Assembly (NCBI GenBank): GCA_046351455.1
Contig: JAXLYM010000003.1
Location: 562,360-626,359, forward strand
DNA: 64,000 bases
Direction: 5' to 3'
DNA from: JADJRH01 sp046351455
GTDB taxonomy: Bacteria > Myxococcota_A > Polyangia > Polyangiales > Polyangiaceae
Part shown: positions 56,597-64,000 of the stretch, one piece after another
How positions within the stretch are numbered: the first letter of the stretch is position 1
Layout: every line of letters begins with the position of its first letter
Notes under the pieces: generated by a model
The model's input: the letters and a program-made list of their open reading frames with translations, nothing else
What the model was told of the DNA's origin: nothing
Databases searched by the model: none
Translations under genes and position numbers: made by a program

Positions 56597-56600
56597 GAGG

Positions 56601-56678
56601 TTCCCCTCCCTGCGCCTGCGAACGCAGGCGCTTTGGGAGGGGCGGACTTCGCGTAGCGAAGGCCGGGGGTGGGCACCT
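56601..56678 (-). repeat. dispersed two-hairpin intergenic repeat, copy F (inverted)
   Basis: On the minus strand it opens GGTGCCCACCCCCGGCC, with first-hairpin arms CTTCGC/GCGAAG and a second, long perfect stem GCGCCTGCG-TT-CGCAGGCGC inside the CCCCTCCC/GGGAGGGG outer stem. It lies between convergent stops (56596 and 56691). The inner arms differ from those in copies A, D and E but pair better, which is evidence of a conserved fold. Confidence 0.88.
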
Positions 56679-56690
56679 GCAGATAGGGTG

Positions 56691-57935
56691 TCAGTAGAGG
56701 ACGCGGGTGCGGATGCTGAAGTCCAGCGACTGGATCTGGCGGGCCACTTCGTACGAGACGTCGTGGTGGATGTCCATGATCAGGTAACCGATGTTCGGGT
56801 CCGTCGTGAGGAACTGGGCGTCGATGTTCGCTTCCAGGTCGCTCACGATCTTGTTCACGCGGGAGAGGACGCCGGGCTGGTTTCGGTGCACGTTGAGGAC
56901 GCGGTGCGTGTCCTTGATCGGCGGGATTTCGACCTGCGGGAAGTTCACGGCGCCCGTCGAGGCGCCCGTCGTCGCGAACTTGATCAGCGTGTGAGAGACC
57001 TCTCGGCCGATCGCCTCCTGCGCCTGCTCCGTCGAACCGCCGATGTGCGGAGTCAAGAGCACGTTGGGCAGGTTCTGTAGCTCGGAGACGAACTCCTTCG
57101 TGTTGGACTCCGGCTCTTCCGGATAGACGTCCACCGCGGCGCCCGCGAGGTGATGACGCTTGAGGCCCGCGACCAGCGCCGGAATCACCACCACCGTTCC
57201 GCGGCTCGCGTTCAGCAGGTACGAGCCCTTCCTCATGGCGGCGATCTCGGACTCTCCGATGAGGTTCTTCGTCTCGGGGGTCTCCGGCACGTGGAGGGAC
57301 ACGAAGTCTGCGTCGCGCAGCAGGGCTTCGAGCGTGTCTGTCGGGCGGGCGTTGCCCATGGGGAGCTTCGGCACGATGTCGTGGAAGATGACGCGCATCC
57401 CGAGCGCCTCCGCCAGGACGCCGAGCTGCTGGCCGATATGGCCGTATCCGATGATGCCGAGCGTCTTGCCGCGCACCTCGAAGCAGTTGTTCGCGACCTT
57501 CTTCCAGACTCCCGTGTGCACCTCGCGCGAGCGGTCCCCGAGCTGGCGCGCGAGCAGGATGATCTCTCCGATGATCATCTCCGCGACAGATCGGGTGTTG
57601 CTGAACGGCGCGTTGAACACCGGCACGCCGTGGCGATTGGCGTGCACCAGCTCCACCTGATTGGTGCCGATGCAGAAGCAGCCGACGGCGAGCAGGTCCT
57701 TCGACGCGTCGATCACGCGCTTCGTGATGTGCGTCTTGCTGCGAATCCCGAGGATCTGGACGCCCCGGAGCGCCTCGATCAGCTCGTCTTCCTTCATCGC
57801 GGCGGTGTGCAGCTCCACCTCGAAGCCCTCGGTCGCGAAGCGATCGCGCGCGCCGGAGTGGATGTTTTCGAGCAGCAGCACCTTGCCGAGGCCGCGCGAC
57901 GGGGGATCGGTGGGGATCTTCTTGGGCGTGTCCAT
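56691..57935 (-). CDS. serA: D-3-phosphoglycerate dehydrogenase
   Basis: A 414-residue enzyme with the NAD motif LGIIGYGHIGQQLG (163-168) and the catalytic residues Arg245 (NASRGTVV), Glu near 274 in the EEPES region and His297 (LTPHIGGST). The C-terminal 70 residues are an ACT domain (RVLNVHRNQPGVLSRVNKIV), the site of serine feedback inhibition in E. coli-type SerA. It oxidises 3-phosphoglycerate in the first step of serine synthesis. The ATG at 57935 gives the standard length. It converges with the D2HGDH-like gene, which probably recycles its D-2-hydroxyglutarate by-product. Confidence 0.97.
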   Translation of the reverse strand: MDTPKKIPTDPPSRGLGKVLLLENIHSGARDRFATEGFEVELHTAAMKEDELIEALRGVQILGIRSKTHITKRVIDASKDLLAVGCFCIGTNQVELVHANRHGVPVFNAPFSNTRSVAEMIIGEIILLARQLGDRSREVHTGVWKKVANNCFEVRGKTLGIIGYGHIGQQLGVLAEALGMRVIFHDIVPKLPMGNARPTDTLEALLRDADFVSLHVPETPETKNLIGESEIAAMRKGSYLLNASRGTVVVIPALVAGLKRHHLAGAAVDVYPEEPESNTKEFVSELQNLPNVLLTPHIGGSTEQAQEAIGREVSHTLIKFATTGASTGAVNFPQVEIPPIKDTHRVLNVHRNQPGVLSRVNKIVSDLEANIDAQFLTTDPNIGYLIMDIHHDVSYEVARQIQSLDFSIRTRVLY

Positions 57936-58092
57936 GAGGGCTCGTGTTCTTGAGGAGCCGCGCACCTTACTCCAAGTGGGGCCCCCGCGGCGTCACCCGA
58001 ATCCGCGAAATCTGCGGCCGGGAAAGGGCTTTCTCACGCGGTGAGAAGCGCGGTGCGCACGCCTGCCTCGCGGTGATAGGTTCGCGCAGCCC

Positions 58093-59100
58093 ATGGAGGA
58101 CGACGCGCGCGAGAGACCTCCCGAGCCGCTCACGGCGCCGATGCCGCTCACGCGGAACGTGCCTGTTCTGTGGGCGCTCGTCGCGCTCGCGGTGGCCGGG
58201 CTGACGTGCGTGGCGGCGCTCGCGGGGCTCCGGGTGTCGCTCGGCGCGCGGCCGCCCTTCCTCGACGCGAAGGCCACCAACGCGGCGCCGCAGGCCTCGC
58301 CTCCGCGCGCGCGCTCCGGGGCGCTCGTGCTCGCGGGATCCGGCAGCAACTTGCCGCTCACGCGCGCGCTCGTGAACGCCTTCTTGACGGCGCACAGGGA
58401 CGCCCGCGTGGTCGTGCCGGAGAGCATCGGATCGAGCGGCGGCGTGCGCGCGGTCCGCGACGGCGCGATCGACGTGGGCTTGATTTCTCGGCCTCTCAAC
58501 GCGGAGGAGGCGAAGCTCGGCCTCACGGTGATCCCGTACGCGCGCGTGCCCGTCGTCGTCGCCGCGAACCCCACCGTGCCCGAGCGGTGCGTCGCGACCG
58601 CGGATCTGCCCGCGCTGTGGTCGGGCCAGAAATCGCGATGGAGCGACGGCAGCCGCGCCGTCGTGCTGCAGCGCGAGACGGGCGACTCCAGCTTCCTCGC
58701 GGTGAGCCGCCGCGTCCCCGGCCTCGACGAGCAAAACAAGGCCGCTTACCGCGACGCGAGGTGGCGCGTGCTCTACGACGATCGCTCGATGCAGGAGGCG
58801 CTGATGGCGACCGAGGGCGCGATCGGCGTCTTCGACCTCGGCGCGATCCTCGCGCAGCGGCTCCCGATCAAGGTGCTCTGCGTCGACGGCGTGCCGCCCT
58901 CGCTCGAAGGCGTCGCGTCGGGCGCGTACCCGTATTTCAAGGACCTCGCGCTCGTCACGTCGGGGCACGGCGACGCGCGCTGCGCGGACATGCTCGCGTT
59001 CATCGCGTCCCCCGAAGGCCGAGCGCTCACCGCGAGCCTCGGCTACGTGCCGCTGCCGCTCGCGGAGAGCGCGGCCGCGGCCGGCGGAGGCGCACCGTGA
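58093..59100 (+). CDS. membrane-anchored PstS-like substrate-binding protein
   Basis: A 335-residue protein with an N-terminal membrane helix (about 25-48) rather than a cleaved signal, followed by a type II periplasmic-binding fold: GALVLAGSGSNLPLTRALVN (phosphate-loop-like), PESIGSSGGVRAVRDGAIDVG, and LPALWSGQKSRWSDGSRAV. This is the layout of phosphate-binding PstS relatives. No pstC, pstA or pstB is adjacent. Its TGA overlaps the GTG of a histidine kinase (GTGA), so it is best read as the ligand-binding part of a sensory system. Confidence 0.87.
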   Translation: MEDDARERPPEPLTAPMPLTRNVPVLWALVALAVAGLTCVAALAGLRVSLGARPPFLDAKATNAAPQASPPRARSGALVLAGSGSNLPLTRALVNAFLTAHRDARVVVPESIGSSGGVRAVRDGAIDVGLISRPLNAEEAKLGLTVIPYARVPVVVAANPTVPERCVATADLPALWSGQKSRWSDGSRAVVLQRETGDSSFLAVSRRVPGLDEQNKAAYRDARWRVLYDDRSMQEALMATEGAIGVFDLGAILAQRLPIKVLCVDGVPPSLEGVASGAYPYFKDLALVTSGHGDARCADMLAFIASPEGRALTASLGYVPLPLAESAAAAGGGAP

Positions 59101-60461
59101 AGCGCGCGATGAACGACGAAGCCGGACAGCCGATCACGCTGGGCCGGTACCTGGGATCGCGCCTGATGCCGCTCGCGGCGCTGGTGCTCGTGGCCGTGTC
59201 GCTCTCGGCGCCGGTCGCGTTCCTCGCGCTCCGCCTGCGCGAGCTGCACGCCGCGGCCGATCACACCGCGCATGCCGTGGCCGATCTGATCGCGCAGGAG
59301 GCCGAGCAGCGCCCGCACGTGTGGCGCTACGACACGCCGAAGCTCGTCGAGCACGTGGCGCGTCAGAAGCCCGCGGACGTGGAGCGCATCGAGATCGCGG
59401 ACCCCAGCGGGAGGCCGATGGGCTTCGGCTCCGGGACCGATCTCGCGGAGCTGCGCGGCACCGATGTTCTGTGGGAGTCCGTCGCGCTCCAGATCGGCGG
59501 CGAGCACGTGGGCGACGTGTGGGTCGCGGTGTCGACGAGCCGCGCGCGCCGCGACGGGCTGCTCTTGCTCGTGCCGTTCACGCTGATCGGCTTCGTGCTC
59601 GCGGCCCTCGTGTACGGCATCCCGATCGGCGCGGCCGGACGCGCGGAGCGTCGCATCGGCGCCCTCGTCGCCGAGCTCGATCGATCGCGCGCGGCCCTCG
59701 CGAACCGCGGCGAGGATCTCGAAAAAGAGGTGCGCGCTAGATCCAGTGAGCTCACCCTCGCGAACGCGGAGCTGAAGCGCAAGGAAGCGCGGCTGCGTGA
59801 ATTGTCGAGCCGCACCGCAGCTCTCGAAGAGGACGAGCGACGCGCGATCGCCCGCGAGCTGCACGACTCCGCGGGGCAGGCGCTCACGGCGATCCGCATC
59901 CACCTCCAGATCCTCCGCGACGCGCAGGAGAAGGAGCCGATGAAGAAGCTCGCGGGGCAGACCGTCGCGATGACCGACGAGACGCTGGAGGAGATCCGCC
60001 GCGCCGTCCGCATGCTGGGCCCCGCCATCCTCGACGAGATCGGCCTCGCGCGCGCCCTCGAACAGTACTGCGACGATTTCGCCGAGCGGTCGCGCGTCGA
60101 GGTGACACGCACCATCGATTTTTCCGATGTGCCTCTCTCGGCGGCGATCGAGAGCGCGTGCTACCGGATCGCCCAGGAAGCGCTGACGAACGTCGCCAAG
60201 CACGCCGACGCTCGCCACGTGGATCTCCGCGTCACGGTCGAGGACGCGGCGCTGGTCATCGAGATTTCCGATGATGGCCGCGGCTTCCTCCCGACCGACC
60301 GCGGCGACGGCCGAGGCCTCACGGGCATGCGCGAGCGCACGGAGCTTTTGGGCGGGGCCTTCCACGTGACGTCGAAGCCGGGCGAGGGCACGACGCTCCG
60401 AGCCGATCTGCCCATCGCGCCGCCTTCGTCCCGCGCCGATGGCGGCGCCGATCGCCGATGA
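59097..60461 (+). CDS. NarL/NreB-type sensor histidine kinase
   Basis: A 454-residue membrane kinase from a GTG overlapping the previous stop. Two membrane helices (about 22-46 and 154-178) bracket a periplasmic domain of about 107 residues with no recognised signature. A coiled coil (about 190-245) leads into a HisKA_3 dimerisation domain with phospho-accepting His256 (IARELHDSAGQ). The HATPase has the N box EALTNVAKHADA and the G boxes DDGRGF and GLTGMRERT. It pairs with the NarL-type regulator that begins 18 bases after its stop. Confidence 0.94.
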   Translation: MKRAMNDEAGQPITLGRYLGSRLMPLAALVLVAVSLSAPVAFLALRLRELHAAADHTAHAVADLIAQEAEQRPHVWRYDTPKLVEHVARQKPADVERIEIADPSGRPMGFGSGTDLAELRGTDVLWESVALQIGGEHVGDVWVAVSTSRARRDGLLLLVPFTLIGFVLAALVYGIPIGAAGRAERRIGALVAELDRSRAALANRGEDLEKEVRARSSELTLANAELKRKEARLRELSSRTAALEEDERRAIARELHDSAGQALTAIRIHLQILRDAQEKEPMKKLAGQTVAMTDETLEEIRRAVRMLGPAILDEIGLARALEQYCDDFAERSRVEVTRTIDFSDVPLSAAIESACYRIAQEALTNVAKHADARHVDLRVTVEDAALVIEISDDGRGFLPTDRGDGRGLTGMRERTELLGGAFHVTSKPGEGTTLRADLPIAPPSSRADGGADRR

Positions 60462-60479
60462 GGTAAGGTGACGCCCCGC

Positions 60480-61139
60480 ATGACGACCGCGCCAGATCCC
60501 ATCCGCGTGCTCATCGCCGAAGACCACACGATCGTCCGCCAGGGATTGATCGCGCTGCTCGGCACGGAGCATGGAATCCAGATCGTCGGTGAGGCCGCGG
60601 ACGGCCACGAGGCGGTCGCTTCGACGCTGCGCCTCAAGCCGCACGTGGTGCTGATGGACCTCGCGATGCCGGGCATGAACGGCGTCGAGGCCACGCGCGC
60701 GATCAAGAAGGACGCGCCCGACACGGCGGTGCTGATCCTCTCGATGCACGCGGCGGAGGAGCACGTCCGCCCCGCGGTGCGCGCCGGCGCGACTGGCTAT
60801 CTGCTGAAGGGCTCCGGCCTCTCCGACCTCGTCTCCGCGATCCGCGCCGTGGCCTCGGGCGAGGCGTTCCTGAGCCCGACGGTCGCGAAGATCTTGTTGC
60901 GCGACGCCCAGGCCGAAGAGGAGCCCTCCTCGAACGGCCCGCTCACCGCGCGCGAACGAGAGATCTTGCAGCTCGTCGGAGAGGGCTCCTCCAGCCCCGA
61001 GATCGCGCGCTCGCTGCACCTCAGCGTCAAGACGGTGGAGGGCCATCGGAGCCGCATCATGGCGAAGCTCAACCTCCACGACGTCGCGGGCCTCGTGCGG
61101 TATGCGATCCGCGTCGGCCTCGTCTCGCCGGACAAATAG
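60480..61139 (+). CDS. NarL/LuxR-family response regulator
   Basis: A 219-residue protein. The receiver has the phospho-acceptor Asp60 (HVVLMDLAMPGMNG), Thr/Ser switch region, and Lys110 (TGYLLKG). The C-terminal LuxR-type helix-turn-helix is LTAREREILQLVGEG...EIARSLHLSVKTVEGHRSRI. It is the partner of the kinase just upstream. The ATG at 60480 is preferred; a GTG at 60468 lies within the probable ribosome-binding site (AGGTAAGG). The regulated genes are unknown, the outer-membrane gene at 61265 being the nearest. Confidence 0.95.
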   Translation: MTTAPDPIRVLIAEDHTIVRQGLIALLGTEHGIQIVGEAADGHEAVASTLRLKPHVVLMDLAMPGMNGVEATRAIKKDAPDTAVLILSMHAAEEHVRPAVRAGATGYLLKGSGLSDLVSAIRAVASGEAFLSPTVAKILLRDAQAEEEPSSNGPLTAREREILQLVGEGSSSPEIARSLHLSVKTVEGHRSRIMAKLNLHDVAGLVRYAIRVGLVSPDK

Positions 61140-61264
61140 ACCGCTCCGGGGAAACCCTCTATCCGCGAAGGGGAGACTCCCGCGTGCGCCGCGCGGCCCC
61201 GCCTCTCGCAAAACAGGGCCAACGACGGGTATTCAGGATTCTTGTCTTTTGTTAATACCGCCGG

Positions 61265-62389
61265 ATGGTTCGTCTTCCATCTTCGGCGGTCGCCCTCGCG
61301 GCGGCCGCGATCGTCACTGTCACGGCGGTGAGCGCGCTCGCAGGGGACCCGATCATCGCCCCTGCGCAACAGGCCGCCTCGCAGCCGTCCGCGGCGCCGA
61401 ACGCGCCCCCTGCCCCCTCGGTGGATCCCGGCGCGCCGCCGCCCGCCGCGCAGCCCACTGCCCAGCCGGTGGGACAGGCACCTTCCGGACAGGCACCTTC
61501 CGGACAGGCACCTTCCGGACAGCCCGCCTTCCCGCCGCCGCCCCAGAACGGCATCGTCACGTATCCCGTGCATCCGTGGGAGATGGAGCCGGTCGACGTC
61601 ACGGTCCCCGGCCAGCGCACGGGCCTCCGCGAGGAGCAGCTCATCGGCGCATACAAGCAGCCTCGGTGGACGGCGAAGCGCCGCTTCCCCACGACGCGCG
61701 TGTACGTCGTGCCCGCGGGAAAGATGGAGTTCGAGTGGTGGTTCCGGTACACGGCCCCGTTCGAGAGCCCGCGCAAGGAGCGTGAGATCCGCAGTCAGTG
61801 GGAGTTCGAGATGGGCCTCGGACACCACCTCCAGCTCGACCTTTATCTGGTCGGCCAGCAGATCGGAGAGAACCAGTTCCAGCTCACGCGCGAGAAGGCC
61901 GAGGTGCGGTGGGCGCTCGCGGACTGGGACGTGATCCCCGGAAACCCGACGCTGTACCTCGAATACCAGCATCAGAGCGGCCCGGCTTCGGGCGCCGGCA
62001 CGACCACGGAGCCCAAGCCCGACACGTTGGAAGGCAAGCTCCTCTTCGGTGGAGGGGCGACGCCGCGCCTGCATTGGGGCCTGAACCTCCAATGGGAGCG
62101 CGAGCTCTGGGGCAGTGAGGCGGACGAATTCCAGCTCACGGGCGGCCTCTCGTACACGGTGAAGGACGAGGAGCTGCACGTCGGGATCGAGGGATACGGT
62201 GAGCTCGTCGACGAGAAAGGCAGTTACGGCAACTTCAAGGAGCAGTCGTATCTGTTCGGCCCCAGCATCATGTGGAGCCCTGTGCGGCCGGCGAACATCC
62301 TGCTCGTCCCGCTGTTCGGCGCGGGCGTCGAGGACGGCAAGGTGCGCGGCATCTTCCAGACCTATTTGATCACGGGCTGGACGTACTGA
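61265..62389 (+). CDS. outer-membrane beta-barrel-like protein with GQAPS repeats
   Basis: A 374-residue exported protein. The signal ends near ALAGDP. A Pro/Ala/Gln-rich spacer contains three perfect GQAPS units. The remaining 270 residues alternate aromatic and charged positions and end in Tyr (ITGWTY), typical of outer-membrane barrels (for example FEWWFRYTAPF, LTGGLSYTV and FNLQWERELWG-like strands). It could be a porin or an assembly-type barrel; no further family is recognised. It starts 125 bases after the response regulator stop on the same strand. Confidence 0.83.
   Translation: MVRLPSSAVALAAAAIVTVTAVSALAGDPIIAPAQQAASQPSAAPNAPPAPSVDPGAPPPAAQPTAQPVGQAPSGQAPSGQAPSGQPAFPPPPQNGIVTYPVHPWEMEPVDVTVPGQRTGLREEQLIGAYKQPRWTAKRRFPTTRVYVVPAGKMEFEWWFRYTAPFESPRKEREIRSQWEFEMGLGHHLQLDLYLVGQQIGENQFQLTREKAEVRWALADWDVIPGNPTLYLEYQHQSGPASGAGTTTEPKPDTLEGKLLFGGGATPRLHWGLNLQWERELWGSEADEFQLTGGLSYTVKDEELHVGIEGYGELVDEKGSYGNFKEQSYLFGPSIMWSPVRPANILLVPLFGAGVEDGKVRGIFQTYLITGWTY
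61472..61522 (+). repeat. 15-base tandem repeat, 3.4 copies, in frame
   Basis: The unit GGACAGGCACCTTCC is repeated exactly at 61472-61486, 61487-61501 and 61502-61516, with a partial fourth (GGACAG). It encodes the GQAPS repeats of the spacer in the barrel protein 61265-62389. The copies are identical at the DNA level, so they could vary in number by slippage without shifting the frame. Confidence 0.9.
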
Positions 62390-62412
62390 CCCCACGCGGC
62401 GAAGATGTCGCC

Positions 62413-63630
62413 GTGGCCGCGGCATCGAGACCTTTCCCGACTCGCCTCTTCCTGTTCGCCTTCCTCGGCTGGGCCTTCGATTTCTACGATCTGGTGCTGC
62501 TCGGCTTCGTGAAGGAGGCGGTGGGCCACGATCTCGGCCTCTCGCACACCTCGGAGTCGTGGATGCTGGGCGTCGCGCTCGGCGCCTCGGGCCTCGGCGG
62601 CATCATCGCGGGCACGTTCGCCGATCGCCTCGGCAAGCGGGACGTGCTCGCGACGACGGTGCTCCTTTATTCGGCCGGCTCGCTCGTCGCGGGTCTGGCC
62701 CCCAATTTCTGGGTGTTCCTCGCGGGCCGCGCGCTCGTGGGCCTCGGCGTCGGCGGCGAGTGGGCGATCGGCCATGGGATGCTGGCAGAGGCCGTCGACG
62801 ATAAGTTCCGGGGTCGCGCGTCGGCGGCGCTGCAGGCGGGCGAGCCGTTCGGCGTGATGCTGGCGGCGCTCGCGGGCTTCTTGTTGATGCCGCTCATCGG
62901 CTGGCGATGGGTGATGATCGGCTCCTCGATGACGGCGCTGCTCGCGTTCGCGATGCGGTCGTCTCTGCATTTGCCCAACACCCCTTCTGCGAAACAGCCC
63001 CGCTTTCTCCAGATCATCCGCGGCGGGGTCGGCAAGCGGATGGCGATGGCGTGGCTGCTCGGCGTCTTCAAGCTCGGCACGTACTGGACCTGTTACACGT
63101 GGCTCCCGAGCTTCTTGCTGAACAAGATGCACCAGAGCGTCGGCCGATCGGTGACGTGGGTATTGACGGCGCAGATTGGCCAGTTCGTCGGCATGCTCAC
63201 GTTCGGGATCGTGTCGGACAGGCTCGGACGACGCCCGGCGTTCTCGATCTTCAGCGTGCTCACGGCCGTGGCGCTGGCGCCGCTCGCGTATCGGTGGGAG
63301 TACCTCTCGCAGAACCCGGCGCTCTTCTGGTCCGCGATGTTGCTGCTCGGCTTCGGATCGGGCTGCACGGCGGGCTTCGGCGCGCTGCTCGCGGAGCTGT
63401 TCCCGACGGAGGTCCGCAGCGCGGCGATGGGCACCACGTACAATCTGGCCCGCTCGGTCCAGCTCGGGGCCCCGCTGCTCGTCGGATGGGCCGTGTCGAA
63501 GTGGGATATCGCCGGAGGCCTGTCGGTGCCATTGTGCCTCGCGATCGGCACCGCGACGTGGGTGTGGATGCTCCCGGAGACGCGGGGCATCGTCCTGCCC
63601 ACGCTGGAGTCGGAGACGGTGGAGGATTGA
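62413..63630 (+). CDS. MFS transporter (sugar or aromatic-acid symporter type)
   Basis: A 405-residue protein with 12 membrane helices. It has the MFS loop signature FADRLGKRDVLA after helix 2 and GRALVGLGVGGEWAIGHGML in helix 4, the latter typical of the AAHS/metabolite:H+ symporters. The loop between the two halves (RSSLHLPNTPSAKQPRFLQ) is short. The GTG at 62413 lies 24 bases after the barrel-protein stop, so it may be co-transcribed. Substrate unknown. Confidence 0.9.
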   Translation: MAAASRPFPTRLFLFAFLGWAFDFYDLVLLGFVKEAVGHDLGLSHTSESWMLGVALGASGLGGIIAGTFADRLGKRDVLATTVLLYSAGSLVAGLAPNFWVFLAGRALVGLGVGGEWAIGHGMLAEAVDDKFRGRASAALQAGEPFGVMLAALAGFLLMPLIGWRWVMIGSSMTALLAFAMRSSLHLPNTPSAKQPRFLQIIRGGVGKRMAMAWLLGVFKLGTYWTCYTWLPSFLLNKMHQSVGRSVTWVLTAQIGQFVGMLTFGIVSDRLGRRPAFSIFSVLTAVALAPLAYRWEYLSQNPALFWSAMLLLGFGSGCTAGFGALLAELFPTEVRSAAMGTTYNLARSVQLGAPLLVGWAVSKWDIAGGLSVPLCLAIGTATWVWMLPETRGIVLPTLESETVED

Positions 63631-63680
63631 CGGGAGGTTCTAGGTGCATTTGGCCGCGAAGCGCTGGTAGCATCCCGGTC

Positions 63681-63887
63681 ATGGCGCATCCGTACCGCAC
63701 CCCGCCGCCTCGGAGCAGTCCTCACCGCGCGCAGCCGGAGCGGCTCTTGACGGCGAGCGTCGCGTTCGGGTGTGTGTGTGTGCTGACGGGCGTCGTGCTC
63801 GCGCACCGCGACGATTTGCCGTTGGCGATGGGAGCGGCGACCATCGGAGCGGTGATGATCGCGCGCCGCCCTCGCGTGCCGCGTTGA
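63681..63887 (+). CDS. small two-helix membrane protein
   Basis: A 68-residue protein starting MAHPYRTPPPRSSPHRAQPE. A basic Pro-rich N-terminus precedes two hydrophobic helices (LLTASVAFGCVCVLTGVVLA and LPLAMGAATIGAVMIA) and an Arg-rich end. Small membrane proteins like this are easily over-called in GC-rich DNA; the clear helix pattern and positive-inside ends support it. No ribosome-binding site is obvious. It ends 3 bases before the next start. Confidence 0.6.
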   Translation: MAHPYRTPPPRSSPHRAQPERLLTASVAFGCVCVLTGVVLAHRDDLPLAMGAATIGAVMIARRPRVPR

Positions 63888-63890
63888 CCC

Positions 63891-64000
63891 ATGTCGTCGC
63901 GGGCGCCCACCGTTCACGTCACCGCCGAGGGGCAGGCTCGGGCGACGACGCGCTTGTGGCGGTTTCGGGGCCAGCTCCGCGTCACGGTGATCCTGAAGGC
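63891..64000 (+). CDS. partial CDS, N-terminus of unknown protein (runs off the window)
   Basis: The last 110 bases read from an ATG at 63891 without a stop: MSSRAPTVHVTAEGQARATT... continuing to ...RVTVILKA. The run of Val/Thr/Ile strands resembles the start of the DUF2169-type proteins seen in Myxococcota, but too little is visible to be sure. No signal peptide. It follows the small membrane protein by 3 bases. Confidence 0.5.
   Translation, partial: MSSRAPTVHVTAEGQARATTRLWRFRGQLRVTVILK

Overview
The window is about 70% GC and tightly packed, with coding on both strands. It carries several hallmarks of Myxococcota: a soluble Ser/Thr kinase fused to TPR-like repeats, Cys-rich Myxococcales-type repeats ahead of a C-type lectin domain, a MYXO-CTERM-like tail on a secreted PHP hydrolase, PEGA/TPR proteins, and many lipoproteins whose lipobox is followed by Gly/Thr/Ser linkers. 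I infer a myxobacterium, most likely of the Polyangiales (Sorangium/Polyangium side). That placement rests on gene style, not on a marker gene. I see no rRNA, tRNA, CRISPR array, insertion sequence or prophage.

Region by region. 1-9.1 kb: an epimerase (cut by the window edge), a GNAT-like protein, a methyltransferase-coiled-coil protein, two zinc-ribbon membrane proteins, a branched-chain-amino-acid-type binding lipoprotein and an orphan receiver. 9.1-13.4 kb: a translationally coupled trio of GcvT-like and two PYROXD2/CrtI-like FAD enzymes. 13.4-18 kb: a MoxR / DUF58 / transglutaminase operon. 18.1-22.2 kb: a UbiA-type prenyltransferase, a CPBP protease and a kinase-TPR protein. 22.4-32.3 kb: a POT-like MFS transporter, a di-heme peroxidase fused to a beta-propeller, small exported proteins, a class V aminotransferase, a Tat-exported amine oxidase lipoprotein and an M15 peptidase. 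32.5-37.4 kb: a methyltransferase coupled to malic enzyme, and two DUF4360 paralogs. 37.4-41.8 kb: a B12-binding radical SAM protein with an unusual repeat tail, an FAD reductase and a type III polyketide synthase, probably a small biosynthetic locus. 41.9-45.7 kb: RpiB-like isomerase, NCS2-like permease and PHP hydrolase. 45.8-55 kb: surface lipoproteins and two PEGA proteins, one of them frameshifted. 55.2-57.9 kb: a D-2-hydroxyglutarate dehydrogenase-like flavoenzyme convergent with serA. 58-61.1 kb: a PstS-like binding protein coupled to a NarL-type two-component system. 61.2 kb to the end: an outer-membrane protein, an MFS transporter and two small or partial genes.

The two observations that most deserve follow-up are, first, a dispersed family of two-hairpin intergenic repeats at gene 3' ends, whose stem arms differ between copies yet keep pairing; and second, the 148-residue tail of the radical SAM protein, which has its own lipoprotein-like hydrophobic segment and three copies of a GVAEAAPPP-aromatic/Met motif. 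Several operon junctions use the same 4-base GTGA stop/start overlap.
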